From Saccharopolyspora erythraea (lineage in GTDB: Bacteria > Actinomycetota > Actinomycetes > Mycobacteriales > Pseudonocardiaceae), in assembly GCF_018141105.1 (NCBI RefSeq), contig NZ_CP054839.1, positions 6,203,411 to 6,267,410 of the forward strand: a stretch of 64,000 nt of DNA. Reading direction: 5' to 3'. The first letter of the stretch is position 1; the number at the start of each line of letters is the position of its first letter. The translations under genes and the position numbers were made by a program. Below are positions 8,336 to 16,137 of this stretch, piece after piece. The notes beneath the pieces are model-generated. The model did no database searches, was not told the DNA's origin, and saw nothing but the letters and a program-made list of their open reading frames with translations.

Positions 8336-9755
8336 CGGCCCGACACACCTCGCGTAGTCCACCGGTGATCTTGGGAACGAGCGCCGCCATCGTCCGGTGC
8401 TCGACCGAACCCCACCACACTCCAGCTCCGTAGGCGAGATCGTCGATCCGGCGCAGGACGACGAACGTGACGGGATCAAGCTCCGAGCCCTTCTTCTTCC
8501 ACTCCACCAATCCGTCCATAGTAGACATGCCAAGGAGAAGCCACCGCGCTCGGCGGCTTTTCATCACCAAGGCGAGCCCGATCGGCCAGTGGTGACGTAC
8601 ACCGGCCCGCAACAGCTGGAGCGCCGTGGAGTACAGGCCTGCCAGGGTCAGCAAGCCTGCTGCGCGGACCGGGGAGTCCGCGTCCGGCATCCGGCGTGCC
8701 AGTCGCGTTCCGGCGATGGCCGCCAGTCCGGTCGCCGAGGCTACAGCGGCGGGCTTGCCGGTCAGAGCCAGGCACACGGCGAGCAGTGACCACGCCGTCA
8801 CATGCATCGGCGGCACCTGCCCAGGATGGCGGGCGGCCAGCGCCGCCGCACCCGAACCGTAGAAGGCGCGCCGCGCCGCCCAGGAAAGGAGTGCGGTGCG
8901 GTGGTCATGCGCCACCTGCGCGGTGGGCACGTAACGGAGGCGCCACCCCTTCTCGTGCAGGCGCATGCACAGATCGACGTCCTCGGCCACCTGGAGCTGT
9001 TCGTCGAAGCCTTCCGGTGCGGAGGCACGTCGCAGCACGATCGCGGCGCTGGGCACGTAGGCCACTTTGGACATGGGGATGATCGGTGCTTCGTCCGGTC
9101 CCAGGTCCAGGGCGGAGCACGTCTGCTCGAACGAGCCGATCCGGGTCGGTCGCTGCTGGGGCAGCGCTACCACTCGCGGCGCTGCGAGTCCCACCCCGGG
9201 GTCGTCGAACTGCGCCAGCAGAGGTGGGAGCCAGCCGTGCTTCGGCACGACATCGGAGTCGCAGAACGCGACGAACTCCTGGGTCGTCGCGTGAAAGCCC
9301 GCGTTGCGGGCGGACGCAGGCCCCCGGCTGCGGTCGTGGCGGATGACCTCGGCGCCATGCTCTGCGGCCACCGCACGGGTCGCACCGGCATCGCAGGACC
9401 CGTCGTCGACGACGACGACCGGCACCCCGGCGGTGCGGGGATCCGAGCGGACAGCGTGCAGCAGCCGTGCCAGCATGTCCTGGCGGTCACGCACCGGAAC
9501 CACGATGGCGACCGATCGCTCCTCGTCGGGCGCCGGCCGAGGATGGACGACGCCGACGTCGAGCAGCGCGCGGGCCAGCGCCGCCGACGCCGGATCCCGG
9601 ACCGTGAACGAGCCGGCCTTGACCAGTTCCGCGGCTCGCGGGTGCAGCCGCAGCAGGCGACCGGGGCTTCCCCCGAACACGAGCCTGCCATTGCGGGACA
9701 GGCGGGCCGACCTGTCCAGTTCGACGCCGAAACCTCTCGGCAGCGCGGCGTTCAT
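8307..9755 (-). CDS. mftF: Mycofactocin glycosyltransferase MftF
   Basis: Family 2 glycosyltransferase, 482 aa, that adds the beta-1,4-glucose chain to premycofactocin. The GT-A nucleotide-sugar domain begins at SVAIVVPVRDRQDML, with VVVVDDGS, the metal-binding FCDSDVVP and AEDVDLCMRLHEKGW. The N-terminal segment (RNGRLVFGGSPGRLLRL) and C-terminal hydrophobic helices are typical of MftF. ATG 9755 overlaps the stop of the upstream SDR gene (ATGA). It is the last gene of the mft operon here; no mftG follows. Confidence 0.93.
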   Translation of the reverse strand: MNAALPRGFGVELDRSARLSRNGRLVFGGSPGRLLRLHPRAAELVKAGSFTVRDPASAALARALLDVGVVHPRPAPDEERSVAIVVPVRDRQDMLARLLHAVRSDPRTAGVPVVVVDDGSCDAGATRAVAAEHGAEVIRHDRSRGPASARNAGFHATTQEFVAFCDSDVVPKHGWLPPLLAQFDDPGVGLAAPRVVALPQQRPTRIGSFEQTCSALDLGPDEAPIIPMSKVAYVPSAAIVLRRASAPEGFDEQLQVAEDVDLCMRLHEKGWRLRYVPTAQVAHDHRTALLSWAARRAFYGSGAAALAARHPGQVPPMHVTAWSLLAVCLALTGKPAAVASATGLAAIAGTRLARRMPDADSPVRAAGLLTLAGLYSTALQLLRAGVRHHWPIGLALVMKSRRARWLLLGMSTMDGLVEWKKKGSELDPVTFVVLRRIDDLAYGAGVWWGSVEHRTMAALVPKITGGLREVCRAVAAGTRVLR

Positions 9756-10528
9756 CCGGTGAAGCCTCCATCCGCGTGCAGCACGGTCCCGTTGAACGCG
9801 CTCGCGTCCGGCGAACTCGCCCATGCCACCGCCGCTGCCACCTCCTCGGGTTCCAACAGCCTGTCGACCAGCTGGTGCGCGCCGAGCGACTGCACGTCGT
9901 CGAGCTGGTAGAGGGCGGCCGTCTCTCGAAGCATGTCGGTGCGAGTGGAGCCCGGGGACACTGCGACCGCGCTGACCCCGGACCCCTTCAAGTCGGCGGC
10001 CAGACCGCGCACCAGGCCGAGCACCGCGTGTTTGGCGGCGCAGTAGGCACCCAAGTGCCACAGCCCGTGATGCGCCGCGGCGGAAGCGAGCGCCACGAAC
10101 CTGCCCTGCCGCGCGGGAAGCATGGCGGGCACCGCTGCCCGGGCCAGGTTCAGCAAGCCGCGCACGTCGATGTCGAACAGCGCGTTCCACTGCTCGTCGG
10201 TGGTCTCCCACAGTGGTCGGCCGCCCAGGATCACGGCTGCGGCACCGATGGCGGCGTCCAGCCTGCCGTGCTGATCGAGTGCCTGCTGGACGGCGGTGTC
10301 GAGAACCGCGCGCTCTCGGACATCGCCAGTCAGCGCGGTGATTCCGTCGCTGTCCTCGGCCAGCGTCCGCAGTTCGTCGGCGGTACCCAGCGGGTACGGC
10401 ACGGCCGGGTCGTCGTCGCAGAGGTCGACCGCGACGATGTTCCAACCATCGGCACGGAGCCGCCGAACGACCGCAGCGCCGATGCCTCGTGCCGCACCGG
10501 TGATCACGGCGGTCGGCTGTGCGGTCAT
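9752..10528 (-). CDS. Mycofactocin-associated SDR oxidoreductase
   Basis: Short-chain dehydrogenase, 258 aa. It has the NAD-binding TGAARGIGAAVV, the catalytic YCAAKHA, the structural SPGSTRTDM and the C-terminal LHADGGFTG. It belongs to the SDR group encoded between mftE and mftF in many non-mycobacterial mft operons, thought to use tightly held NAD(P) with mycofactocin as electron acceptor. ATG 10528 overlaps the mftE stop, and its own stop overlaps the mftF start, so translation is coupled on both sides. The substrate cannot be read from sequence. Confidence 0.9.
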   Translation of the reverse strand: MTAQPTAVITGAARGIGAAVVRRLRADGWNIVAVDLCDDDPAVPYPLGTADELRTLAEDSDGITALTGDVRERAVLDTAVQQALDQHGRLDAAIGAAAVILGGRPLWETTDEQWNALFDIDVRGLLNLARAAVPAMLPARQGRFVALASAAAHHGLWHLGAYCAAKHAVLGLVRGLAADLKGSGVSAVAVSPGSTRTDMLRETAALYQLDDVQSLGAHQLVDRLLEPEEVAAAVAWASSPDASAFNGTVLHADGGFTG

Positions 10529-11253
10529 GACCTCACCTCGGTTCTCGTTCGGAGCAGACGTCCTGCCCGGACGTTCCATGAATGGACGGCGGTGCACAAC
10601 TCAGCGGCCATCCTGTTGAGCAGCCGTTCCCCTGCGGCGGCCGACGCGCCGCTCGGATCTCCCAGCACTCCGTTGGGGCTGACCGCTCGGACGGAGTTCC
10701 GCTCCAGTTCACCCATGAGCTTCCTGACCGGCTCGGTGCGTCCCGCTCTCGCGCGGTCCTCGCGCACGGACAGCGGTCTGAGCGCCATCATCATCGAGGT
10801 TTCCGTTCTCCCGGCATGGGCATCGCCACCCTGGACCGCACACGGCCACCACGCCACCTCGCGCCGCTCGTCACGCAGTTGCGCGACCGCCTTCGCCAGC
10901 ACCGCGTTGTTGCCGCCGTGGCCGTTGACGATCAGCACGCGCCCGCACCACCCCGACAGGGACCGGCCCAGTTCGACCGCCAGCAGGTGCAGCGCGTCGC
11001 AGCCGATGGAGACCGTTCCGGGAAACCCCTCGTGCTCACCGCTGGCGGTGTAGTGCTGGGTCGGGGCGAGCAGCACATCGGTGCCGTCGGCCAGTTCTCG
11101 CACCCCCTTCCACGCGACCGCGGTCGCGATCGAGCTGTCGGTGTCGAGCGGAAGATGCGGTCCGTGCTGCTCGCAGGACCCGAACGGAACGATGACGAGC
11201 GGGCGGCGGCCCTCCAGGTCCGGCCACGACTGCTCGGCCAGCAGCAGGCTCAT
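10525..11253 (-). CDS. mftE: Mycofactocin precursor peptide peptidase MftE
   Basis: Creatininase-fold metallopeptidase, 242 aa, that releases the C-terminal Val-Tyr-derived moiety (AHDP) from modified MftA. Metal ligands are visible in GSCEQHGPHLPLDTD, the NGHGGNNAV loop and GDAHAGRTETSMM. Its length is normal for MftE. The ATG at 11253 overlaps the stop of the SDR-like gene, and its TGA overlaps the next ATG. These are signs of a single polycistronic mft transcript. Confidence 0.94.
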   Translation of the reverse strand: MSLLLAEQSWPDLEGRRPLVIVPFGSCEQHGPHLPLDTDSSIATAVAWKGVRELADGTDVLLAPTQHYTASGEHEGFPGTVSIGCDALHLLAVELGRSLSGWCGRVLIVNGHGGNNAVLAKAVAQLRDERREVAWWPCAVQGGDAHAGRTETSMMMALRPLSVREDRARAGRTEPVRKLMGELERNSVRAVSPNGVLGDPSGASAAAGERLLNRMAAELCTAVHSWNVRAGRLLRTRTEVRS

Positions 11254-11807
11254 GGCCTACTCCCCTCTGGGTGGTATCCGCGCTCTCGGAGGTAGCCGAG
11301 TAGTTCGTCCACCGCATCCGATCCCGGCATCGGCCCCACCACACAAGCCGGGGCACTGGAGGTGAACGCGCCGGTCAGCCGCACGAGTCGCTGGTGTGGT
11401 CTCGTGCCGGCGGGCGGCGCGAGCGCGTGCGTCCGCGGGCGGAGCGGGTCGCGGGAGAGCACCCTCGCCAGGGCCTCGTCCGCGGAGGGGGCGTCCACGA
11501 CGGCGTTCTCCCTGCGGCGAGCCGCCTCCGGCAGTGCTTCCCGCCGCAGCCGGACGCCGGCCGCATCGACCCCACCAAACCGGTCCCCGGCAACCGCGAC
11601 GGCCTCCGGAAACTCCTCGACGAGCGCGGCCAACTCGTCCCGGGTGGCCAGAGGGTAGGGAACCCGATTGTCGTCGGCGCAACGGTCAACGGCCACCACA
11701 CGCCACCCCGCCGACGCCAGCCGCCGAACGGTGGCCGCGCCGATTCCGCTTTCGGCACCGGCGACAAAAGCTACTCGTGGGTTCCCCCATGGCTCATCGC
11801 ATCCCAC
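11250..11807 (-). CDS. Short SDR-like protein of the mft operon, no catalytic motif
   Basis: Predicted 185 aa from GTG 11807, overlapping the mftD end by 14 nt. The first ~65 residues are clearly an SDR nucleotide-binding half (RVAFVAGAESGIGAATVRRL, then WRVVAVDRCADDNRVPYPL). They resemble the neighbouring SDR at 9752-10528, which has AVPYPL at the same place. The rest (REALPEAARRRENAVVD to the end YLRERGYHPEGSRP) shows no NNAG, catalytic Ser or YxxxK. Even so the stop overlaps the mftE ATG exactly, as if the gene were under selection. It could be a shortened duplicate, a remodelled accessory protein, or a decayed SDR whose operon coupling survived. I do not recognise a named family. Confidence 0.6.
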   Translation of the reverse strand: MGCDEPWGNPRVAFVAGAESGIGAATVRRLASAGWRVVAVDRCADDNRVPYPLATRDELAALVEEFPEAVAVAGDRFGGVDAAGVRLRREALPEAARRRENAVVDAPSADEALARVLSRDPLRPRTHALAPPAGTRPHQRLVRLTGAFTSSAPACVVGPMPGSDAVDELLGYLRERGYHPEGSRP

Positions 11808-12969
11808 GGGTGAAGCCGGCGGGGATGACGAGATCGCCGCGATCCACATCGTGCACCGAGGGCTTGGCGAGCCCGAGCAGCGCGGAGTCGATCCCGCCGC
11901 GCAGGACCTCGATGACGTTGTGCACGCCCCGCTCGCCTCCCGCGGCCATTCCCCACAGGTAGGCGCGGCCGATCATCACGGCGCGGGCGCCCATCGCGAG
12001 AGCTTTGACGACGTCGCTGCCCCGCCGAACACCGCCGTCGAGCAGCACCTCGATCTGGTCGCCGACGGCATCGAGGACACTGGGCAGCACCCGGATGGTC
12101 GCCGGAGTGCTGTCGAGGTTGTTTCCGCCGTGGTTGGACACCGAGATCGCGCTGGCTCCGATGTCCACGGCACGCCGCGCGTCATCGGGATGCGTGATCC
12201 CCTTGAGCAGGAACGGCCCGTCCCACTGCGCACGCAGCCACGCCAGATCCTCCCAACTCGGAGGCGCCGTCTGCATCCATTCCCCATAGGCACCGAAGAA
12301 GGTCGGGCCCGTCTCCCCCGGGTCAACCAGATTCGGCGTCGTCAGATCGGGCAGGCTGGCACTGCGCAGGTACTGCGTCAACCAGCCGGGCCGGGTCAGA
12401 ACCTCGGGCGCGAACTTCAGCATCGTCTTGATGCCGACCCGCTCCGGCAACGGCGGGCTCCCCCAGTCCCGGGCGGTGGCGAACGTCCAATCCAACGTCA
12501 CCATGAGGCCTTTCGCCCCCGCACGCTTGGCCCGGTCCAGGCGGCGCTGGATCGACTCCCGGTTCCCGAGCCAATAGGCCTGGAAAAAAGTCTTCGGGTT
12601 GGCTGCCACCACATCCTCGATCGGTTTGCTGGCAAAGGACGACAGGCCCACGGCAGTGCCGGAAGCCGCAGCCGCCTTGGCGACGGCGATCTCACCCTCC
12701 GGGTGCACGGCCTGCACCCCGGTCGGCGACAAGATCACCGGCAACGACACGTCCTGTCCCAGCACCGTCGTGCCCTGGCTCCGCGTGGCAGGGAGGTCCG
12801 CGATCCGGGGGCGAAACCCGAGCTCGGCGAAAGCCTCGACATTGTCGTCGAGTGTGGTTCGACGTTCCGAACCCGCCAACAGAGCCAGATACACCGACTT
12901 CGGCAAGCGCTTGCGCGCCCGCTCCCTGGCTTCGGCAACGGTCTCGAACCACTTCCTAGTGGATGCCAT
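11794..12969 (-). CDS. mftD: Premycofactocin synthase MftD
   Basis: FMN-dependent L-lactate-dehydrogenase-like enzyme, 391 aa, that oxidatively deaminates AHDP to give the redox-active alpha-keto amide of premycofactocin. Alpha-hydroxy-acid-oxidase features are present: LPVILSPTGVQAVHPEGE, AYWLGNRESIQRRLDRAKRAGAKGL, LKGITHPDDA, the active-site ISVSNHGGNNLDSTP, and the FMN-phosphate loop DGGVRRGSDVVKALAMGARAV. ATG 12969 gives the normal N terminus (ARKRLPKSVYLALLAGSE). It lies 26 nt after mftC. Confidence 0.95.
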   Translation of the reverse strand: MASTRKWFETVAEARERARKRLPKSVYLALLAGSERRTTLDDNVEAFAELGFRPRIADLPATRSQGTTVLGQDVSLPVILSPTGVQAVHPEGEIAVAKAAAASGTAVGLSSFASKPIEDVVAANPKTFFQAYWLGNRESIQRRLDRAKRAGAKGLMVTLDWTFATARDWGSPPLPERVGIKTMLKFAPEVLTRPGWLTQYLRSASLPDLTTPNLVDPGETGPTFFGAYGEWMQTAPPSWEDLAWLRAQWDGPFLLKGITHPDDARRAVDIGASAISVSNHGGNNLDSTPATIRVLPSVLDAVGDQIEVLLDGGVRRGSDVVKALAMGARAVMIGRAYLWGMAAGGERGVHNVIEVLRGGIDSALLGLAKPSVHDVDRGDLVIPAGFTRGMR

Positions 12970-12995
12970 CGACTGCTTCCTTCCTCGTGCTTCGC

Positions 12996-14174
12996 TCAGC
13001 TCACCAGGGGGCTGGAGTCGCAGGGCTTGGCAGGAACGGCGGGAATGCCCAGCCCCACCTTGCGCCGAGAGGTGCGGGAGTGGTCCTGCGAGGCCTTCGG
13101 CAGCCCGGAACGGTCCACCACGGACAGGGCGGTCTGCCCGTGCCCCTTGACGCATTCGGGGTCCGGGCCGTCGAGCGGCAGGCCGGTGAAGAACTTCGCC
13201 GCCATGCACCCGCCCTGGCAAGCGTCGAACGCCGAGCACGACCGGCACGCTCCACCGGACTGCGGCTGACGCAGCTCGGTGAACAACTCCGACTCCTGCC
13301 ACACCCGTGCGAAGCCGCCTGTCCCGCGCACGTTTCCCGCCTTGAACGCATCATGGATCGCGAACGGGCACGCGTACACATCGCCTACCGGGTCGATCAA
13401 GCACACCACCCGACCCGCACCGCACAGGTTCAGCCCGGGCAACGGGGTGGAACCCAATGCGTTGAGGTGGAAGAACGAATCACCCGTGAGCACCTGATCG
13501 CCATGCGCCACCAGCCACGCATAGATCTCGCGCTGCTGTTCATCAGTGGGATGCAGCTCGTCCCAGACGTCCGCTCCTCGACCCGACGGCCGCAACCGCG
13601 TGATGCGCAGCTGCGCCCCGAACCGGTCCGCGATCGCCCTGAAATCATCCAGCTGGGAGACGTTCTGCCGGGTCATCACCACCGATATCTTGAAATCGCG
13701 CATTCCCGCCGACGACAAGTTCTCCAACGCCCGCATCGCGGTGTCGTACGAACCCGGCCCGCGCACCGCGTCGTTGACCTCGGCTGTGGCGCCGTCCAAC
13801 GAGATCTGCACGTCGACGTAGTCCGTTGCCGCCAGCTTCCGCGCGCGTTCGGGCGTGATCCGGTAGCCGTTGGTGGAGAACTTGATCCCGACGTGGTGGT
13901 CGACGGCGTAGTCGACCAGCTCCCAGAAGTCCGATCGCACGGTCGGCTCCCCGCCGCCGACGTTGACGTAGAAGACCTGCATCCGCTCGAGCTCGTCGAT
14001 GACGCGCTTGATCTCGTCGGTGCTCAGCTCGTCGGGGTCCCGGCGGCCGGACGAGGACAGGCAGTGCGCGCAGGACAGGTTGCAGGCGTAGGTCCACTCC
14101 CAGGTCAGGCAGATCGGCGAGTCGAGGCCGTGCTTGAACTGCTCGACCAGTGGTGGCACATCGGCGGTGGTCAT
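12996..14174 (-). CDS. mftC: Mycofactocin radical SAM maturase MftC
   Basis: Radical SAM/SPASM enzyme, 392 aa, which decarboxylates the C-terminal Tyr of MftA and then makes the Val-Tyr carbon-carbon bond. The SAM cluster motif CNLSCAHC is at residues 31-38, GGGEPTVR is the SAM-binding turn, and the C-terminal SPASM cysteines include CRSCSAFDACQGGC and the later PDPECVKGH. Length and motifs are canonical. It starts 15 nt after mftB. Confidence 0.96.
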   Translation of the reverse strand: MTTADVPPLVEQFKHGLDSPICLTWEWTYACNLSCAHCLSSSGRRDPDELSTDEIKRVIDELERMQVFYVNVGGGEPTVRSDFWELVDYAVDHHVGIKFSTNGYRITPERARKLAATDYVDVQISLDGATAEVNDAVRGPGSYDTAMRALENLSSAGMRDFKISVVMTRQNVSQLDDFRAIADRFGAQLRITRLRPSGRGADVWDELHPTDEQQREIYAWLVAHGDQVLTGDSFFHLNALGSTPLPGLNLCGAGRVVCLIDPVGDVYACPFAIHDAFKAGNVRGTGGFARVWQESELFTELRQPQSGGACRSCSAFDACQGGCMAAKFFTGLPLDGPDPECVKGHGQTALSVVDRSGLPKASQDHSRTSRRKVGLGIPAVPAKPCDSSPLVS

Positions 14175-14189
14175 GAGGGCTCCCGGGGG

Positions 14190-14516
14190 TCAGTCGCGGA
14201 CGATCATTTCCGCGCGGGCCAGCGACGCGAGCGCGTTGAGATACGCGCGCTGCTCGTGCTCGGTGACGCCGTGGGCAGACAGCGCGGCCCGCGCGGATCG
14301 GTGCTTGTGCAAGCCTTCGACCACGGTCACCAGCAACGGCGTCTTGAGGAATGACAGCCGGCGGTTGCCGAAGTGGTAGGCCAGTGCGCCGAAGGGCTCG
14401 GGGCGCAACGCCACGTTCGGGCTCAGCGCGTAATGGCCCTCCGGTTCGAAGTCGGGGTGGCCTCGCGTCTCCGGGGACGTCGGCACGTCCCCGGAGACGC
14501 GGTGCTCAGTAGACAC
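14190..14516 (-). CDS. mftB: Mycofactocin peptide chaperone MftB
   Basis: RiPP-recognition protein of the PqqD fold, about 108 aa, that binds MftA and presents it to MftC. The diagnostic core is NVALRPEPFGALAYHFGNRR followed by LSFLKTPLL. The start is a GTG at 14516 that overlaps the last codons of mftA; no other start in frame precedes the conserved core. As a result the first ~17 codons include the perfect hairpin at 14465-14500. Confidence 0.93.
   Translation of the reverse strand: MSTEHRVSGDVPTSPETRGHPDFEPEGHYALSPNVALRPEPFGALAYHFGNRRLSFLKTPLLVTVVEGLHKHRSARAALSAHGVTEHEQRAYLNALASLARAEMIVRD
14465..14500 (-). promoter_or_regulatory. Perfect 16-bp hairpin between mftA and the mftB core
   Basis: GCGTCTCCGGGGACGT pairs exactly with its complement across a 4-nt loop. 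It begins 5 nt past the mftA stop codon in the transcript. There is no U-tract, so it is more likely an attenuator, processing site or 3' stabiliser than a simple terminator. Such stem-loops after RiPP precursor genes commonly raise precursor expression above that of the maturation enzymes. Confidence 0.7.
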
Positions 14517-14613
14517 CGCACATCCCGTCGATCGACACCTCTTCGACGAGCAGCTCCTCAACCTGGTCCGGCTCCACTTCCTGGGCGGACAACTCGACGA
14601 TCTCCTCGGACAT
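14506..14613 (-). CDS. mftA: Mycofactocin precursor peptide MftA
   Basis: 35-residue peptide. The acidic leader (MSEEIVELSAQ) ends in the invariant core IDGMCGVY, whose terminal Val-Tyr becomes the mycofactocin redox centre after MftC, MftE and MftD act. The leader helix VEELLVEEVSIDG is the MftB-binding part. Its stop overlaps the mftB start. It opens the leftward mft operon; the divergent promoter region (14614-14809) is shared with the methanol dehydrogenase gene. Confidence 0.96.
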   Translation of the reverse strand: MSEEIVELSAQEVEPDQVEELLVEEVSIDGMCGVY

Positions 14614-14709
14614 GGCGACTTCCCTTCTGTGACGGCGGTCTCGCTGTGGTCGACCCGAAGCTAGCCCCCGACAACTCGCCGTTTCGCCGTGCTGTCGGTC
14701 CTACCCGGG

Positions 14710-14726
14710 CTACCCGATCGGACAGG
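14710..14726 (+). promoter_or_regulatory. Putative regulator-binding motif upstream of the methanol dehydrogenase gene
   Basis: CTACCCGATCGGACAGG, about 83 nt before the ATG at 14810 and in the divergent region shared with mftA. The same 17 bp occur in reverse at 23263-23279. A close relative with the same right flank (cgcactgc) is at 18648-18671. Which regulator binds is unknown; the LuxR-type response regulator at 19829 and the GAF regulator at 23285 are candidates. Confidence 0.55.
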
Positions 14727-14809
14727 TCGCGCACTGCACGCCTGGACGTTGTCGCGGATCACAAGCAACAACAGACTCATCGCATCAACCTCAACGCGGA
14801 GGAGGACGC

Positions 14810-16075
14810 ATGGAGCTCAACCGGATCTGGGATTTCCCGATCAAGGAATTCCACCCGTTCCCACGGGCGATGCTCGGGGTCGGCGCCCACGAGATGGTCG
14901 GGGTCGAAGCCAAGAAGCTCGGCTTCACCCGTGCTCTTCTGGTCACCACCGGGCTGCGCGGCTCGGGCATCGTCGAGGACCTCAAGGGCAAGCTGGAGTG
15001 GGCCGGCGTCGAAGTCGTGCTCTACGACAAGGTCGAGTCCAATCCCAAGGACTACAACGTCATGGAGGCCGCCGCGCTCTACCAGTCCGAGAAGTGCGAC
15101 GGGGTCGTCTCGATCGGCGGCGGCTCTTCACACGACGCGGCCAAGGGAGCGCGCGTGGTCGTGGCCCACGACGGCCGCAACATCAACGAGTTCGAAGGAT
15201 TCGAGAAGTCCACGAACAAGCAGAACCCGCCGCACATCGCGATCTCGACCACCGCGGGAACCGGCTCGGAGACCTCCTGGGCCTACGTCATCACCGACAC
15301 CTCCGACATGGACCAGCCGCACAAATGGGTCGGGTTCGACGAGAGCACCATCTGCTCACTGGCCATCGACGACCCGGTGCTGTACTACGACTGCCCGCAG
15401 CACTTCACAGCGTTCTGCGGCTTCGACGTGCTCGCCCACGGCAGCGAGCCCTACGTGGCGCGGCTGGACTTCCCGCCATCGCTGGGCAATGCGTTGTACT
15501 CGATCGAGCTCGTCGCCAAGCATCTGCGCGAGGCGGTGTTCGAGCCGCGCAACCTGGAAGCCCGCGCCGGGATGATGCACGCGCAGTACATCGCCGCCCA
15601 GGCGTTCAACTCCGGCGGGCTGGGGATCGTGCACTCGATCTCGCACGCCGTGAGCGCCTTCTTCGACAGCCACCACGGCCTCAACAACGCCATCGCGCTG
15701 CCCCGCGTGTGGGAGTACAACCTGCCGTCCCGCTACGAGCGCTACGCCCGCATCGCGACCGCGATGGGCGTGGACACCTCGGGTATGACCACCGTGCAGG
15801 CCGCCGACGCGGCCGTAGACGCCGCGATCCGGCTGAGCAAGGACGTCGGCATCCCCGACAACTTCGGCCAGGTCACCAAGGACAGCTACGACAAGAACCG
15901 GATGGACACCGGCAAGTACAGCGGGCGCGGTCCCTCCATCCCGGGTGATGATGCCACCGTCCGCAAGATCTCCGAGCACATCCAGGGTGACTGGTGCACG
16001 CCGGGCAACCCGCGCGAGGTCACGGTCGAGTCGATGCTGCCCGTCGTTTCACACGCCATCAACAAGTCGTACTGA
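14810..16075 (+). CDS. mno: NDMA-dependent methanol/alcohol dehydrogenase (nicotinoprotein)
   Basis: Iron-type (group III) alcohol dehydrogenase, 421 aa, of the MDO/MNO family that keeps NAD(H) bound and passes electrons to an external acceptor (NDMA in vitro, mycofactocin in vivo). Visible features are GGGSSHDAAKG for NAD, TTAGTGSETS, and the metal-site histidines in FCGFDVLAHGSEPY, HSISHAVSAFF and DSHHGLNNAIALPRVWEYN. The C terminus HAINKSY is typical of the family. The GGAGGACGC ribosome-binding site is good. It heads a rightward operon with the MoxR and VWA genes, and sits back to back with the genes for its redox cofactor. Confidence 0.95.
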   Translation: MELNRIWDFPIKEFHPFPRAMLGVGAHEMVGVEAKKLGFTRALLVTTGLRGSGIVEDLKGKLEWAGVEVVLYDKVESNPKDYNVMEAAALYQSEKCDGVVSIGGGSSHDAAKGARVVVAHDGRNINEFEGFEKSTNKQNPPHIAISTTAGTGSETSWAYVITDTSDMDQPHKWVGFDESTICSLAIDDPVLYYDCPQHFTAFCGFDVLAHGSEPYVARLDFPPSLGNALYSIELVAKHLREAVFEPRNLEARAGMMHAQYIAAQAFNSGGLGIVHSISHAVSAFFDSHHGLNNAIALPRVWEYNLPSRYERYARIATAMGVDTSGMTTVQAADAAVDAAIRLSKDVGIPDNFGQVTKDSYDKNRMDTGKYSGRGPSIPGDDATVRKISEHIQGDWCTPGNPREVTVESMLPVVSHAINKSY

Positions 16076-16137
16076 CACCGGTGTCCGGGTGGGCGGCGAG
16101 GCGCGTCGCCCACCCGGACCGAACCGCGGGAGGCGAA

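Noticed and set aside
8307-10445. 712-aa open frame spanning mftF and part of the SDR gene
   Set aside because: Only the part from ATG 9755 onward is MftF; the upstream reading is Arg-rich out-of-frame translation of the SDR gene.
11668-13269. 533-aa plus-strand frame opposite mftD
   Set aside because: Arg/Gly/His-rich antisense shadow with no recognisable domain.
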